Shown here: positions 31,360 to 39,546 of the stretch, piece by piece | Layout of the letters: every line of letters begins with the position of its first letter | How positions within the stretch are numbered: position 1 is the first letter of the stretch | From: an uncultured Bacteroidia bacterium | Lineage (GTDB): Bacteria > Bacteroidota > Bacteroidia > Bacteroidales > UBA932 | NCBI GenBank assembly: GCA_902784965.1 | Contig: CACZWU010000002.1 | Coordinates: 1 to 62,122 of the forward strand | Direction: 5' to 3' | Length of the DNA: 62,122 nt | Position numbers and translations under genes: made by a program | The notes under the pieces: generated by a model | What the model saw: only the letters and a program-made list of their open reading frames with translations | What the model was told of the DNA's origin: nothing | The model's database searches: none

Positions 31360-33162
31360 CTAGTTGATTTCGAGTTCAAAGTCCTTTTTCAAGGCGTTGA
31401 ATTCGGGGGAATTCTCCTGCAAATATTTTGCCTTGTCGGAAGGCATGTACATGCCGCGGACGGTTTCTTCGGCTTCCTTGACATCGACGACCAGGCGGAT
31501 GGTCCTGTCAGCGAGCTTCTTCTGGAGGAAGGCTTCCATCCGGGGCCGGCAGTTGCGGTCGATCCATTCTTTCTGGGCGAGGTTACCGACGGTGAAATGG
31601 ATTTCCTGGTCCCGGAGTTCAGGGGTAGCCTGGGCGATGGCCGACGAGAGGCGGGGCATTTTGCTTTCGCTTTCGGCGAGTGCTTTCCAGGCGTCGCTCA
31701 GCTGGGGTACTCCGGGGGCTGCTGCCGGTTCGGCAGACTCGTTCTGTTCTTCCGGTACGTCAGGTCCTTGTTTTGCCTGGGCCATCATCTCCTTGATGGA
31801 CAATCCGGTCGAATGCGTTTTCTTCACCTCCGGCTGGGGCGCTGATGGCTTCGGCTCCGCTGCTCTGATTTCCGTCCCGCTCGCTGAAAAATGCTCGCGG
31901 CTCCGGAAATCACCCGCAGCTTCGCCTTGTGCGGCCTCCGGAGCGCCATCAGGCGCTAGCGTAGGCCGTGAGGGTGAGCCTTGAGGCATAGCAGGCCGGA
32001 GCGGCGGGGTTTGGGGCAGCGCCCCAGTAACACCTTTCCCCAGAGCCCCGGAGCTTGCGCTTGCGAAGTTTGCCGTAATGTTGCAGATCTTCATCAAGGC
32101 AAACTCGATAAGGAGACGGGGGTTGCCCGACTGTTTGTAGGCGGCCTCACAGCCAGATGTGATGCCTAGGGCTTCGAAGAGGAAGCCGACGCTGCAGCGC
32201 CGGGCGTAGTCGCGGTAGCGGGCGGCGACGCTGGGAGCCAGCTCGAGCAGACTCCGCGAAGCGTCGTTCTTGCAGACCAGCAGGTCGCGGAAATGGCTGC
32301 TCAGGCCGCCGATGAAACTCTGGGCATTGAAACCCTTCGAAAGAATCTCGTCGAAGAGCGTCATAGCCTGCGCATAGTCGCCGGCGAGGAAACAGTCGGT
32401 CAGCCGGAAATAGTATTCGTAGTCGAGAACGTTGAGATTCTGGATCACCTGCTCGTAGCTGATCTCCCTGCCGCAGAAGGCAACCGTCTGGTCGAAGAGC
32501 GTCAGGGCGTCGCGCATCGCGCCGTCCGCCTTCTGGGCAATGATGTGCAGCGCGTCGTCACTCACCGTCACACCCTCTTTCGCCGCAATGTCCTTCATGT
32601 TGCGCACCATGTCATCGACGCTGATGCGGTTGAAATCGTAGGTCTGGCAGCGCGAGAGAATCGTGGGAAGGATCTTGTGCTTCTCCGTGGTGGCCAGAAT
32701 GAAGATGGCGTGGGCCGGCGGCTCCTCGAGGGTCTTGAGGAAAGCGTTGAAGGCCTGCTGCGAGAGCATGTGGACCTCGTCGATGATGTAGACGCTGTAG
32801 CGGCCCACCTGCGGCGGGATGCGCACCTTGTCGGTCAGGGCACGGATGTCGTCGACCGAGTTGTTGGAGGCGGCGTCCAGTTCGTGGATGCTGTAGGAAC
32901 GGCCCTCCGCGAAAGAGCGGCACGACTCACATTCACCGCAGGGCTCCAGGTCCGGTCCCGGGTTGGCGCAGTTGATGGTCTTGGCAAAGATGCGGGCGGC
33001 GCTGGTCTTGCCCACGCCGCGCGGGCCGCAGAACAGATAGGCGTGGGCCAGCTGGCCCCGCTCGATCGAGTTCTTGAGCGCCTTCGCGATATTCTCCTGC
33101 CCGAGCAGCGTCTCGAAACTGTTGGGCCGGTACTTCCTGGCAGATACGATGAATTGTTCCAT
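31360..33162 (-). CDS. dnaX: DNA polymerase III subunit gamma/tau with an inserted repeat
   Basis: DnaX is the clamp-loader motor. The 600-residue protein has the AAA+ domain with GPRGVGKTS near residue 48, a zinc module (CANPGPDLEPCGECESC), DEVHMLS and the LSRCQTY sensor. The start MEQFIVSARKYRP is preferred over an upstream in-frame extension. Between domain III and the C-terminal region, about residues 366-437 form an odd proline/alanine-rich stretch (GALPQTPPLRPAMPQGSPSR..., SREHFSASGTE). Part of it (31859-31920) is a stem-loop element also found at 54566-54627. The C-terminal domain continues normally afterwards, so the insertion looks tolerated. Confidence 0.93.
   Translation of the reverse strand: MEQFIVSARKYRPNSFETLLGQENIAKALKNSIERGQLAHAYLFCGPRGVGKTSAARIFAKTINCANPGPDLEPCGECESCRSFAEGRSYSIHELDAASNNSVDDIRALTDKVRIPPQVGRYSVYIIDEVHMLSQQAFNAFLKTLEEPPAHAIFILATTEKHKILPTILSRCQTYDFNRISVDDMVRNMKDIAAKEGVTVSDDALHIIAQKADGAMRDALTLFDQTVAFCGREISYEQVIQNLNVLDYEYYFRLTDCFLAGDYAQAMTLFDEILSKGFNAQSFIGGLSSHFRDLLVCKNDASRSLLELAPSVAARYRDYARRCSVGFLFEALGITSGCEAAYKQSGNPRLLIEFALMKICNITANFASASSGALGKGVTGALPQTPPLRPAMPQGSPSRPTLAPDGAPEAAQGEAAGDFRSREHFSASGTEIRAAEPKPSAPQPEVKKTHSTGLSIKEMMAQAKQGPDVPEEQNESAEPAAAPGVPQLSDAWKALAESESKMPRLSSAIAQATPELRDQEIHFTVGNLAQKEWIDRNCRPRMEAFLQKKLADRTIRLVVDVKEAEETVRGMYMPSDKAKYLQENSPEFNALKKDFELEIN
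31859..31920 (-). repeat. Palindromic stem-loop element inserted in frame in dnaX
   Basis: In the dnaX sense strand, GCTGC-ggg-TGATTTCC, a 31-nt loop and GGAAATCA-ga-GCAGC form a two-step stem. The loop differs by one base from the loop at 54582-54612, while five stem pairs differ by compensatory changes. The surrounding 31850-32065 may be a larger inserted block. Confidence 0.8.
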
Positions 33163-33164
33163 AG

Positions 33165-33197
33165 TCTGCAAATATAGCAATAAAATGTCTAATTTTG
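33165..33197 (+). promoter_or_regulatory. Promoter for the M16 peptidase gene
   Basis: TCTG (33165-33168, one mismatch) is followed after 21 nt by TAATTTTG (33190-33197). The ATG lies only 4 nt later, so the message may be leaderless. Confidence 0.6.
33169..33176 (-). promoter_or_regulatory. -7 box (TATATTTG) for dnaX
   Basis: An exact TAnnTTTG match ends 6 nt before the dnaX ATG and overlaps the divergent peptidase promoter. The leader would be very short or absent. Confidence 0.6.
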
Positions 33198-33201
33198 CCC
33201 C

Positions 33202-34443
33202 ATGATTTACACGAAGACTTTCGACTGCGGCCTGCAGTTCGTTTTCCGCCGCACCCGCTCCCAGGTGGCCTATTCCGCCCTGGCCATCCAGTCGGGCACC
33301 CGCAACGAGCCCGAGGCCCACAGCGGCATCGCCCACATGACCGAGCACATGCTTTTCAAGGGCACGCTGCGGCGCAATCCCGCGCAGATCAGCAACCGCC
33401 TTGAGGTCCTGGGCGGCGAACTCAACGCCTACACCGCCAAGGAAGAGACCGTGCTCTATTCGACGGTCCTGAAAGAAGACACCGCCAAGGCCGTCGACCT
33501 GCTTTTCGAACTGGCTTTCACCTCGACCTTCCCGCAGCAGGAACTCGACAAGGAGCGCTGCGTGGTGATCGATGAAATCAATATGTACAAGGACTCTCCC
33601 TCGGAGTGCATCTTCGAGGAGTTCGAGCGCCTGCTCTTCGATCCCAGTCCCCTGGCCCGCCCGATCCTGGGCACGACCCGGAGCCTGAAGACCATCGACT
33701 CGGCGGCACTGCATGCCTATGTGCGCGAGAATTTCCGCCCCGAACGGATGTGCATCGCCATCGTGGGCAACCTCACGCCGCAAAGGGCCGAAAAGATCGC
33801 CCTCCAGGCCGTGACCCGCTATATCCCCGCCGACTATCGTCCCGCCATGCGGCCCCCGCGTCCCGTGGCACCGGCACAGCTCCCGATGCCCCCGGTGTTC
33901 CACAAGGAGGTATCCAAGAAGAACCACCAGATCAACTGCATCGTGGGCACCACGGCCTTTTCCTACTACGACCAGCGCCGCATGGAGATGATCCTGCTGG
34001 CCAACCTGCTCGGCGGCCCGAGCGCCAACTCCCGGCTCAACCAGCTGCTGCGCGAGAAAAACGCGCTGGTCTACTCCATCGATGCCTCGTTCACCCAGTT
34101 TGCCGACAACGGCTCGATGCTCATCTATTTCGGCTGTGAGAAGCCCAATCTGGACAAGTGCCTGGAACTGGTGCATGCCGAACTGGCCCAGATGCGCGAC
34201 AAGCAACTGTCGGACAAAGCGCTGCGCGTAGCCAAGCGGCAGCTGATCGGGCAACTGGCCGTGGCCTCCGACAACGGCGAGGCACAAGCCCTGTCGATGG
34301 CCAAGAGCATGCTGGTCTTCGGCGAGGTGATGCCCGACGAGGAGGTTCGCCGCCGCATTGAGGCCATTACGCCTGACAGCCTGCAAAGGGTGGCCCGCCA
34401 GGTGCTTTCGGAAGACCGCCTCTGCACCCTGATCTTCAAATAG
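33202..34443 (+). CDS. M16 family zinc peptidase (processing-peptidase-like)
   Basis: The 413-residue protein has the inverted zinc motif HMTEH (in GIAHMTEHMLFKGT), a downstream glutamate in the AKEETVLYSTV region and the second-half signature GGPSANSRLNQLLREKNALVYS. There is no signal peptide, so it acts in the cytoplasm. M16 single-domain peptidases of this length pair or dimerise to degrade or process peptides. An O-methyltransferase gene follows after 2 nt. The substrate is unknown. Confidence 0.9.
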   Translation: MIYTKTFDCGLQFVFRRTRSQVAYSALAIQSGTRNEPEAHSGIAHMTEHMLFKGTLRRNPAQISNRLEVLGGELNAYTAKEETVLYSTVLKEDTAKAVDLLFELAFTSTFPQQELDKERCVVIDEINMYKDSPSECIFEEFERLLFDPSPLARPILGTTRSLKTIDSAALHAYVRENFRPERMCIAIVGNLTPQRAEKIALQAVTRYIPADYRPAMRPPRPVAPAQLPMPPVFHKEVSKKNHQINCIVGTTAFSYYDQRRMEMILLANLLGGPSANSRLNQLLREKNALVYSIDASFTQFADNGSMLIYFGCEKPNLDKCLELVHAELAQMRDKQLSDKALRVAKRQLIGQLAVASDNGEAQALSMAKSMLVFGEVMPDEEVRRRIEAITPDSLQRVARQVLSEDRLCTLIFK

Positions 34444-34445
34444 GC

Positions 34446-35075
34446 ATGGACGCCCTGGAACGCTATATCCGTGAGATGTCGACCCCGCAGCACGAAACGC
34501 TGGCGTGGGTGGAGCGGCAGTCGTGGCTGCGGACCAGCCACGGCCGGCAGGTCTCGGGACCGGAGGTCGGCGCACTGCTACGGACGCTCGTCCGGCTGAT
34601 GCAGGCCCGGCGCGTGCTGGAAATCGGCACGTTTTCCGGCTACGCGACGCTCTGGATGGCGGAGGCCCTGCCCGAAGACGGCCGAATCGACACCATCGAG
34701 ATCAACGACGAGATGGAAGACCTCATCCGAGAAGGCTTCGAACGCGCGGGCCTGTCGGACTGCATCCGGCTGCATATCGGCGACGCCCTCGATCTCCTGC
34801 CCACCCTGGATGAACGCTACGACCTGGTGTTCATCGATGCCGACAAGCGCGAGTATGTCGCGTATTATCAGTCGGTCTTCGACCTCGTGCGGCCGGGCGG
34901 CCTGATCGTGGCCGACAACGTGCTCTGGGACGGAAAAGTCTACGGGGAGGACATTCCCCGCGACCAGCAGACCCGGGGCATCCTGGCCTTCAACGACCTG
35001 GTGGCGGGCGACACCCGCGTCGAGAATTTCATCCTGCCTTTGCGCGACGGCCTGAACATCATCCGGAAAAAATAG
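34446..35075 (+). CDS. SAM-dependent O-methyltransferase (catechol-type family)
   Basis: The 209-residue protein has the O-methyltransferase family 3 pattern: VLEIGTFSGYATLWMAEALP (SAM binding), YDLVFIDADKREY (metal and substrate aspartates) and GGLIVADNVLWDGKV. Such enzymes methylate catechol-like hydroxyls in a Mg-dependent way. It is the second gene of a two-gene unit with the M16 peptidase. The substrate cannot be told. Confidence 0.9.
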   Translation: MDALERYIREMSTPQHETLAWVERQSWLRTSHGRQVSGPEVGALLRTLVRLMQARRVLEIGTFSGYATLWMAEALPEDGRIDTIEINDEMEDLIREGFERAGLSDCIRLHIGDALDLLPTLDERYDLVFIDADKREYVAYYQSVFDLVRPGGLIVADNVLWDGKVYGEDIPRDQQTRGILAFNDLVAGDTRVENFILPLRDGLNIIRKK

Positions 35076-35076
35076 T

Positions 35077-35084
35077 TATCTTTG
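35077..35084 (+). promoter_or_regulatory. -7 box (TATCTTTG) for mscL
   Basis: An exact TAnnTTTG match begins right after the methyltransferase stop, 34 nt before the mscL ATG. No clear -33 element is seen. Confidence 0.55.
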
Positions 35085-35118
35085 TTAGTCCGAGAAAGTT
35101 CAACTAAAATCTAATACT

Positions 35119-35544
35119 ATGGGACTCATTAAAGAATTCAAGGAATTCGCCCTCAAGGGCAACGTGATGGATATGGCCGTCGGTGTGGTCATCGGCGGTG
35201 CTTTCGGCAAGATCGTCTCCTCCCTCGTAGCCGACATCATCATGCCGATCATCGGCGCCCTGCTGGGCAACGTGGACTTTACCAAACTGGCCGTTACGCT
35301 TCGCAGCGAAGTGGTCGACGCCGCCGGCGAAGTCGTCAAGCCGGGCGTGTACCTCACCTATGGCAACTTCATCCAGGCAGCCGTCGACTTCCTGATCATC
35401 GCGCTCTGTATCTTCTTCGTCCTCAAGGGCATCAACAAGATGAGCAAGAAGAAGGAAGAACCCGCTCCCGAACCCGCAGAACCGGTCGTTCCCGAAGACA
35501 TCCAGCTCCTCCGCGAAATCCGCGACGAACTGAAGAAGAAATAA
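35119..35544 (+). CDS. mscL: Large-conductance mechanosensitive channel
   Basis: MscL opens under extreme membrane tension to release solutes during osmotic downshock. The 141-residue protein has the N-terminal amphipathic helix, then [25 protein letters not shown] in TM1. TM2 is near residues 80-100 ([21 protein letters not shown] region) and a charged C-terminal helix follows. It has its own promoter and a perfect terminator, so it is a single-gene unit. Confidence 0.96.
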   Translation: MGLIKEFKEFALKGNVMDMAVGVVIGGAFGKIVSSLVADIIMPIIGALLGNVDFTKLAVTLRSEVVDAAGEVVKPGVYLTYGNFIQAAVDFLIIALCIFFVLKGINKMSKKKEEPAPEPAEPVVPEDIQLLREIRDELKKK

Positions 35545-35566
35545 CAAAAGTGCACGCCGCACATAG

Positions 35567-35592
35567 AAAAGCCCCGGTTGGGGCTTTTTTTA
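35567..35592 (+). terminator. Terminator after mscL
   Basis: AAAAGCCCC-ggtt-GGGGCTTTTTTT forms a perfect stem with a T run, 22 nt after the mscL stop. The next -7 box begins at the very next base. Confidence 0.9.
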
Positions 35593-35600
35593 TATCTTTG
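35593..35600 (+). promoter_or_regulatory. -7 box (TATCTTTG) for the S51/ATP-grasp gene
   Basis: An exact TAnnTTTG match directly abuts the mscL terminator and lies 7 nt before the ATG at 35608. The -33 region would fall inside the terminator hairpin. Confidence 0.55.
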
Positions 35601-35607
35601 CGGCGAT

Positions 35608-37533
35608 ATGACACTCTTTCTCACAGGCAGTCCCACCCGTTACGGAGAGGAATCTTTTACGGAAGACAACGGCTTCCTGGCCGCCGTAAAAGCGGCTTTG
35701 CGAGAAGTCACAGGCGGACGTCGCGCCCCGCGCGTGCTGCTGGTGAGCGCCGCACCCGACGACCGCGGCTTCACCCGCTCCGTGAAGAAAGGCATGAGCG
35801 ACTGCATCCACAAGTCCGGCATCCGCACGGGCACCATCACGATGCTCGAACGGCGCAACGCCCACCGGGCTGCCGAACTCGTGCAGAAGGCCGACTGGGT
35901 GGTAATGTGCGGCGGGCATACGCCCACGCAGAACCGCTTTATCCACGAGATCGGCCTTAAAGACCTGCTGAAAGACTTTCCCGGCGTAATCATGGGCTGC
36001 AGCGCCGGCTCCATGAACTGCGCCACACGGGTCTATGCCCATCCGGAACTCCCGGGCGAAGTCGTGGACCCCGGCTACCGGCGTTGGCTCAAGGGCCTGG
36101 GACTGACCGACATCAACATCATCCCCCACCTGGAACAAGTGCGTAACTTTCAGGTCGACGGCAAGCGCCTGCTGGAAGACGTGGCTTTCCCTGACAGCTG
36201 GGGACACCGCTTCTACACGTTCCGCGACGGCGGTTACATCCAGGTGAAGGACGGCCGCAGCGAGCTGCGGGGCGAAGCCTGGGTGATCGCCGACGGAAGC
36301 ATGCACCGCATTTCTGAAGAAAACAAATCTTATTCGTTTATGAACCTGATTTTCATATCCCCCCATTTTCCGCAGACCTACTGGCACTTCTGTGCCGGCG
36401 CACGCGCCAACGGCGTCAACGTGCTGGGCATCGCGGACACCAACTACGAAAACCTTCCCTGGGAGCTCCGCCAGAGCCTGACCGACTACTATAAAGTGAA
36501 CGACCTGGAAAACTACGACGAGATGTACCGCGCCGTGGCCTGGTACGCCCACAAATACGGCCATATCGACTGGATCGAGTCGAACAACGAATACTGGCTC
36601 GAGCAGGACGCCCGCCTGCGCAGCGACTTCAACGTAACGAGCGGCATCGGGAGCGACCGGGTGGCCGCCATCCGCAACAAGTCCGAGATGAAGAAGTATT
36701 ACGCCTTGGGCGGCATCCCCACCGCACGGCAGGTCAAAGGATCAGCCGGGGTGGAAGCCATCCGCGCCTTCGTCGCCAAAACCGGCTACCCGGTGATTGC
36801 CAAGCCCGACAGCGGCATGGGTGCCTCCGGGACCTTCAAGCTGCAGAGCGATGCCGAACTGGAGGCCTGGCTGGAATCCCATCCCAACTACCGCTACTTC
36901 GTTATCGAAGAATTCATCACCGGCCTGCTCGTGAGCTACGACGCCATCTACAATTCCCGGCTGGAACCCATCTTCGAAAACAACAGCGTATTCCCGACGC
37001 CCATCATGGACATCGTCCACGGCAACCTGGACACCTGCTACTGGACCAACAAGACCGTGCCGGCCAAGCTCGCCGCCATCGGCCGCCGTACGGTCAAGGC
37101 CTTCAACACCCCCTCGCGCTTCGTCCACCTGGAATTCTTCCAGCTCGACCGCGACCGGGAAGGGCTGGGCAAAAAAGGCGACTACGTGGGCCTCGAGGTG
37201 AACATGCGGCCGCCGGGCGGCTACACGCCCGACATGATGAACTATGCCCATTCCACCGACGTGTTTCAGATCTGGGCCGACATGGTGGCCTTCGACGAAC
37301 GCCGCAAGCCGGAAGGAGAGCAGTATTTCTGCGCCTATGCCTCCCGCCGCGACGGCCTGGCCTATGCGCACGGCCATGAGGAAGTCATGCGTCAGTACGG
37401 CGCGGCCGTCTGCTTCCAGGGCCGCGTCCCCGATGCCCTCGCCGACGACCTGGGCAACCACTGCTACATCGCCCGTTTCCCCAACAAGAAAGACATCGAG
37501 CCCTTCTTCCGCTTCGTCACCGAACGGCGATAA
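35608..37533 (+). CDS. Fusion of S51 peptidase-like and ATP-grasp ligase domains
   Basis: The 641-residue protein has two parts. Residues 1-235 resemble peptidase S51 (dipeptidase E/cyanophycinase fold), with CGGHTPTQNRF near 100 and the nucleophile elbow GCSAGSMN near 130. After a short linker, a second Met at residue 245 (base 36340) opens an ATP-grasp domain. Its features are FISPHFPQTYWHF, ESNNEYWLEQDARLR, GYPVIAKPDSGMGASGT and the metal-binding GLEVNMRPPGG. The second half matches stand-alone ATP-grasp proteins of Bacteroides. A carboxylate-amine ligase joined to a peptidase could make and trim a peptide-like bond, but the substrate is unknown. The start at 35608 follows a -7 box; an in-frame TTG upstream lies in the terminator. 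Confidence 0.85.
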   Translation: MTLFLTGSPTRYGEESFTEDNGFLAAVKAALREVTGGRRAPRVLLVSAAPDDRGFTRSVKKGMSDCIHKSGIRTGTITMLERRNAHRAAELVQKADWVVMCGGHTPTQNRFIHEIGLKDLLKDFPGVIMGCSAGSMNCATRVYAHPELPGEVVDPGYRRWLKGLGLTDINIIPHLEQVRNFQVDGKRLLEDVAFPDSWGHRFYTFRDGGYIQVKDGRSELRGEAWVIADGSMHRISEENKSYSFMNLIFISPHFPQTYWHFCAGARANGVNVLGIADTNYENLPWELRQSLTDYYKVNDLENYDEMYRAVAWYAHKYGHIDWIESNNEYWLEQDARLRSDFNVTSGIGSDRVAAIRNKSEMKKYYALGGIPTARQVKGSAGVEAIRAFVAKTGYPVIAKPDSGMGASGTFKLQSDAELEAWLESHPNYRYFVIEEFITGLLVSYDAIYNSRLEPIFENNSVFPTPIMDIVHGNLDTCYWTNKTVPAKLAAIGRRTVKAFNTPSRFVHLEFFQLDRDREGLGKKGDYVGLEVNMRPPGGYTPDMMNYAHSTDVFQIWADMVAFDERRKPEGEQYFCAYASRRDGLAYAHGHEEVMRQYGAAVCFQGRVPDALADDLGNHCYIARFPNKKDIEPFFRFVTERR

Positions 37534-37579
37534 AATCAGCGCTGGCACGATCCACGCTGATAATCAACGAATTGCTAAT

Positions 37580-37613
37580 AATCGCTTGCGTAAAATTACG
37601 CAAGCGATTTTTG
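37580..37613 (+). terminator. Terminator after the S51/ATP-grasp gene
   Basis: AATCGCTTGCGTAA (37580-37593) and TTACGCAAGCGATT (37596-37609) are perfectly complementary, followed by TTTTG. A weaker hairpin (TCAGCG...CGCTGA) precedes it. Confidence 0.88.
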
Positions 37614-37675
37614 TTATTACGCTGATTCTCAGCCGTCTTTCTGCCAGAAACCCAAACATAAGCGGGCCGTGCGTC

Positions 37676-37752
37676 GGCCTGCAGGAGATTTTGCGTCTTG
37701 GGGGTGTGAGGCCCTCCGAACCCGCAAGGCCAAAATCACCTCAGGAAAGGCC
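37676..37752. repeat. Stem-loop element with a long loop, upstream of mraZ
   Basis: GGCCT/AGGCC, AGG/CCT and GATTTTG/CAAAATC form a stepped stem around a 37-nt loop (37694-37730). The stem sequence read on the minus strand (GGTGATTTTG) resembles that of the element in dnaX (GGTGATTTCC). The 325 nt between 37533 and 37858 hold only this element, the terminator and the mraZ promoter. Confidence 0.55.
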
Positions 37753-37795
37753 CGCAGCCTTGTTGATAAATTGTTAGTGGAAATTATTGGAAAGA

Positions 37796-37828
37796 TTTGG
37801 AAGAATGTGGAAAATTTTCTTAACTTTG
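37796..37828 (+). promoter_or_regulatory. Promoter of the dcw cluster
   Basis: TTTG (37796-37799) and TAACTTTG (37821-37828) match the Bacteroidota consensus exactly with 21 nt between them. The mraZ ATG is 30 nt further. This is probably the main promoter for the division and cell-wall genes. Confidence 0.85.
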
Positions 37829-37857
37829 CATCACACATCACTGAACGCATATAGGAA

Positions 37858-38307
37858 ATGTCGGCGAAGTTCATAGGTTGCTACAAGGCAAAGCTGGACG
37901 ACAAGGGGAGACTGATCTTCCCTTCCGCCTTCAAATCCAGTATGGGCGAAGGTGCGAGCCTTCGCTTCGTAGTTAAAAAGTCTCTCTTCGCAGAGTGCCT
38001 CGAAATGTACGCCTACGACCAGTGGGAACAGGATTCCGAAGCTGTGAGAAGCCGCTTGAACTTCTTCAACAAGGAACACGCAACCTTCTGGCGGGAATAT
38101 ATGAGAGGCACTGCGGACGTAGAGCCTGACAGCAAGCTGGGACGGATGACCATCCCCAAGGCCCTCCTCGAGAAGGCGGGCATCGGCAAGGAGGTCGTCT
38201 TTGCGGGGAACAACCACCTGATTGAAATCTGGGACAAAGAGAAGTATGAGGCCAGGGAGATGGACAGCAGGGATTTCGTGGCACTGGCCGAAAAGATTCT
38301 CGGTTAG
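37858..38307 (+). CDS. mraZ: Transcriptional regulator MraZ
   Basis: MraZ is the AbrB-like DNA-binding protein that controls the dcw promoter in several bacteria. The 149-residue protein has two MraZ repeats: FIGCYKAKLDDKGRLIFPSA near the N-terminus and DSKLGRMTIPKALLEKAGI in the second half. It is the first gene after the dcw promoter, so self-regulation is likely. rsmH follows after 15 nt. Confidence 0.95.
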   Translation: MSAKFIGCYKAKLDDKGRLIFPSAFKSSMGEGASLRFVVKKSLFAECLEMYAYDQWEQDSEAVRSRLNFFNKEHATFWREYMRGTADVEPDSKLGRMTIPKALLEKAGIGKEVVFAGNNHLIEIWDKEKYEAREMDSRDFVALAEKILG

Positions 38308-38322
38308 CGGAGGAAGTTCCCC

Positions 38323-39192
38323 ATGTCTGCCTACCACACGCCCGTCCTGCTTCAAGAAAGCATCACGGCGCTGGACATCCGCGAAGACGGCGTCTACGTG
38401 GATGCGACCTTCGGCGGAGGCGGCCACAGCCGCGAGATCCTTCGGCATCTCGGCCCGAAAGGGCGGCTGATCGCTTTCGACAAAGACCGGGAGGCACTGG
38501 CCAACGCCCCGGACGACGCGCGGCTGACCGTAGTACACAGCGACTACCGTTTCGTCCACCACTTCGTCAGATACTACGGATATGCGGCAGTCGATGGCAT
38601 CCTGGCGGACCTGGGCGTATCGTCGCACCAGTTCGACACCGAAGAAAGAGGATTCTCGTTCCGGTTCGAAAACGCGCCGCTGGATATGCGGATGAATGCA
38701 GACGCACCCTTGTGTGCGGCAGATATAGTAAATAGTTATAGTGGGGAGGACCTGGAGAAGATCCTCCGGCTTTACGGCGAGGTGGAAGGAAGCAGGCGGG
38801 TCGCGGAACTCATGGTTTCGGCCCGGGAGAGAAGCCCGTTGAAGACCACGGACGATTTAGGCAGAGCGCTAGCACCTGTTCTGCCTAAATTTTTAGAACA
38901 TAAGTATTTAGCTAAGATATACCAAGCGCTGAGGATTGAAGTCAATGGCGAGATGACTTCTTTGGAGGGATTTATGAAAGGGGCTATCCGTTCGCTCGGG
39001 CAAGGGGCACGGCTGGCCATTATCACTTACCATTCTCTAGAAGACCGCATCGTCAAGACCGCAATCAGGGAGGGCAGCCAGGAAGGGCTGCTCCAGCGTG
39101 TGAACAAGAAACCGATTCTTCCCGCCGAGGAAGAGATTGCTTCCAACACACGCGCGCGCAGCGCGAAACTGAGGGTCGCCGAAAGGCAATGA
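38323..39192 (+). CDS. rsmH: 16S rRNA m4C1402 methyltransferase RsmH
   Basis: The 289-residue methyltransferase has HTPVLLQESI at the start, the SAM motif VDATFGGGGHSREIL, ILADLGVSSHQFD and ITYHSLEDRIVK. It methylates N4 of C1402 in the ribosomal decoding centre. Its place after mraZ is typical of dcw clusters. The ftsL-like gene starts 4 nt after its stop. Confidence 0.96.
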   Translation: MSAYHTPVLLQESITALDIREDGVYVDATFGGGGHSREILRHLGPKGRLIAFDKDREALANAPDDARLTVVHSDYRFVHHFVRYYGYAAVDGILADLGVSSHQFDTEERGFSFRFENAPLDMRMNADAPLCAADIVNSYSGEDLEKILRLYGEVEGSRRVAELMVSARERSPLKTTDDLGRALAPVLPKFLEHKYLAKIYQALRIEVNGEMTSLEGFMKGAIRSLGQGARLAIITYHSLEDRIVKTAIREGSQEGLLQRVNKKPILPAEEEIASNTRARSAKLRVAERQ

Positions 39193-39196
39193 GACG

Positions 39197-39541
39197 ATGA
39201 AACTACGCGAAAGATTCAGGAAGGCCGTAGACAAGGTGGTCAGCTACCTGAGCGGGGACAAGCTGATCGAGTGGGGGGTGGACCGCCAGCTGGGGTTCAT
39301 CACCTACGTCTTTCTCATCATCTGCGCATCCATTGCCTGGAGCCTTTTCGTCGAACAGAACCTCGTCAAGGTACAGAAGAACGAGCGTGTGTTGCAGGAA
39401 CTGCGCATCAGCTATCAGCAGCGCACCCTCGACCTGGTGGGCATGAACAACCGGAGCAAGATCGACGCGCTGCTGAAAGCCAACGGCTCGAAGCTGCACG
39501 CACCGGTCGAGCCTCCCAAACGGATTGAACTGGAGAAATAA
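39197..39541 (+). CDS. ftsL: FtsL-like division protein
   Basis: The 114-residue protein has a basic N-terminus, one membrane helix (about residues 34-52, FITYVFLIICASIAWSLF) and a periplasmic coiled coil (VQKNERVLQELRISYQQRTLDL). Sequence similarity is weak, as usual for FtsL. Size, topology and the position between rsmH and ftsI support the call. It would link FtsQ to the FtsWI synthase. Confidence 0.8.
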   Translation: MKLRERFRKAVDKVVSYLSGDKLIEWGVDRQLGFITYVFLIICASIAWSLFVEQNLVKVQKNERVLQELRISYQQRTLDLVGMNNRSKIDALLKANGSKLHAPVEPPKRIELEK

Positions 39542-39546
39542 GGACG

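Noticed and set aside
33163-34575. Upstream extension of dnaX
   Set aside because: It runs antisense through the M16 peptidase gene and has no family support.
37629-37874. 81-codon minus-strand frame upstream of mraZ
   Set aside because: It covers the terminator-to-promoter gap, the stem-loop element and the mraZ start. It is better explained by the repeat than by a protein.
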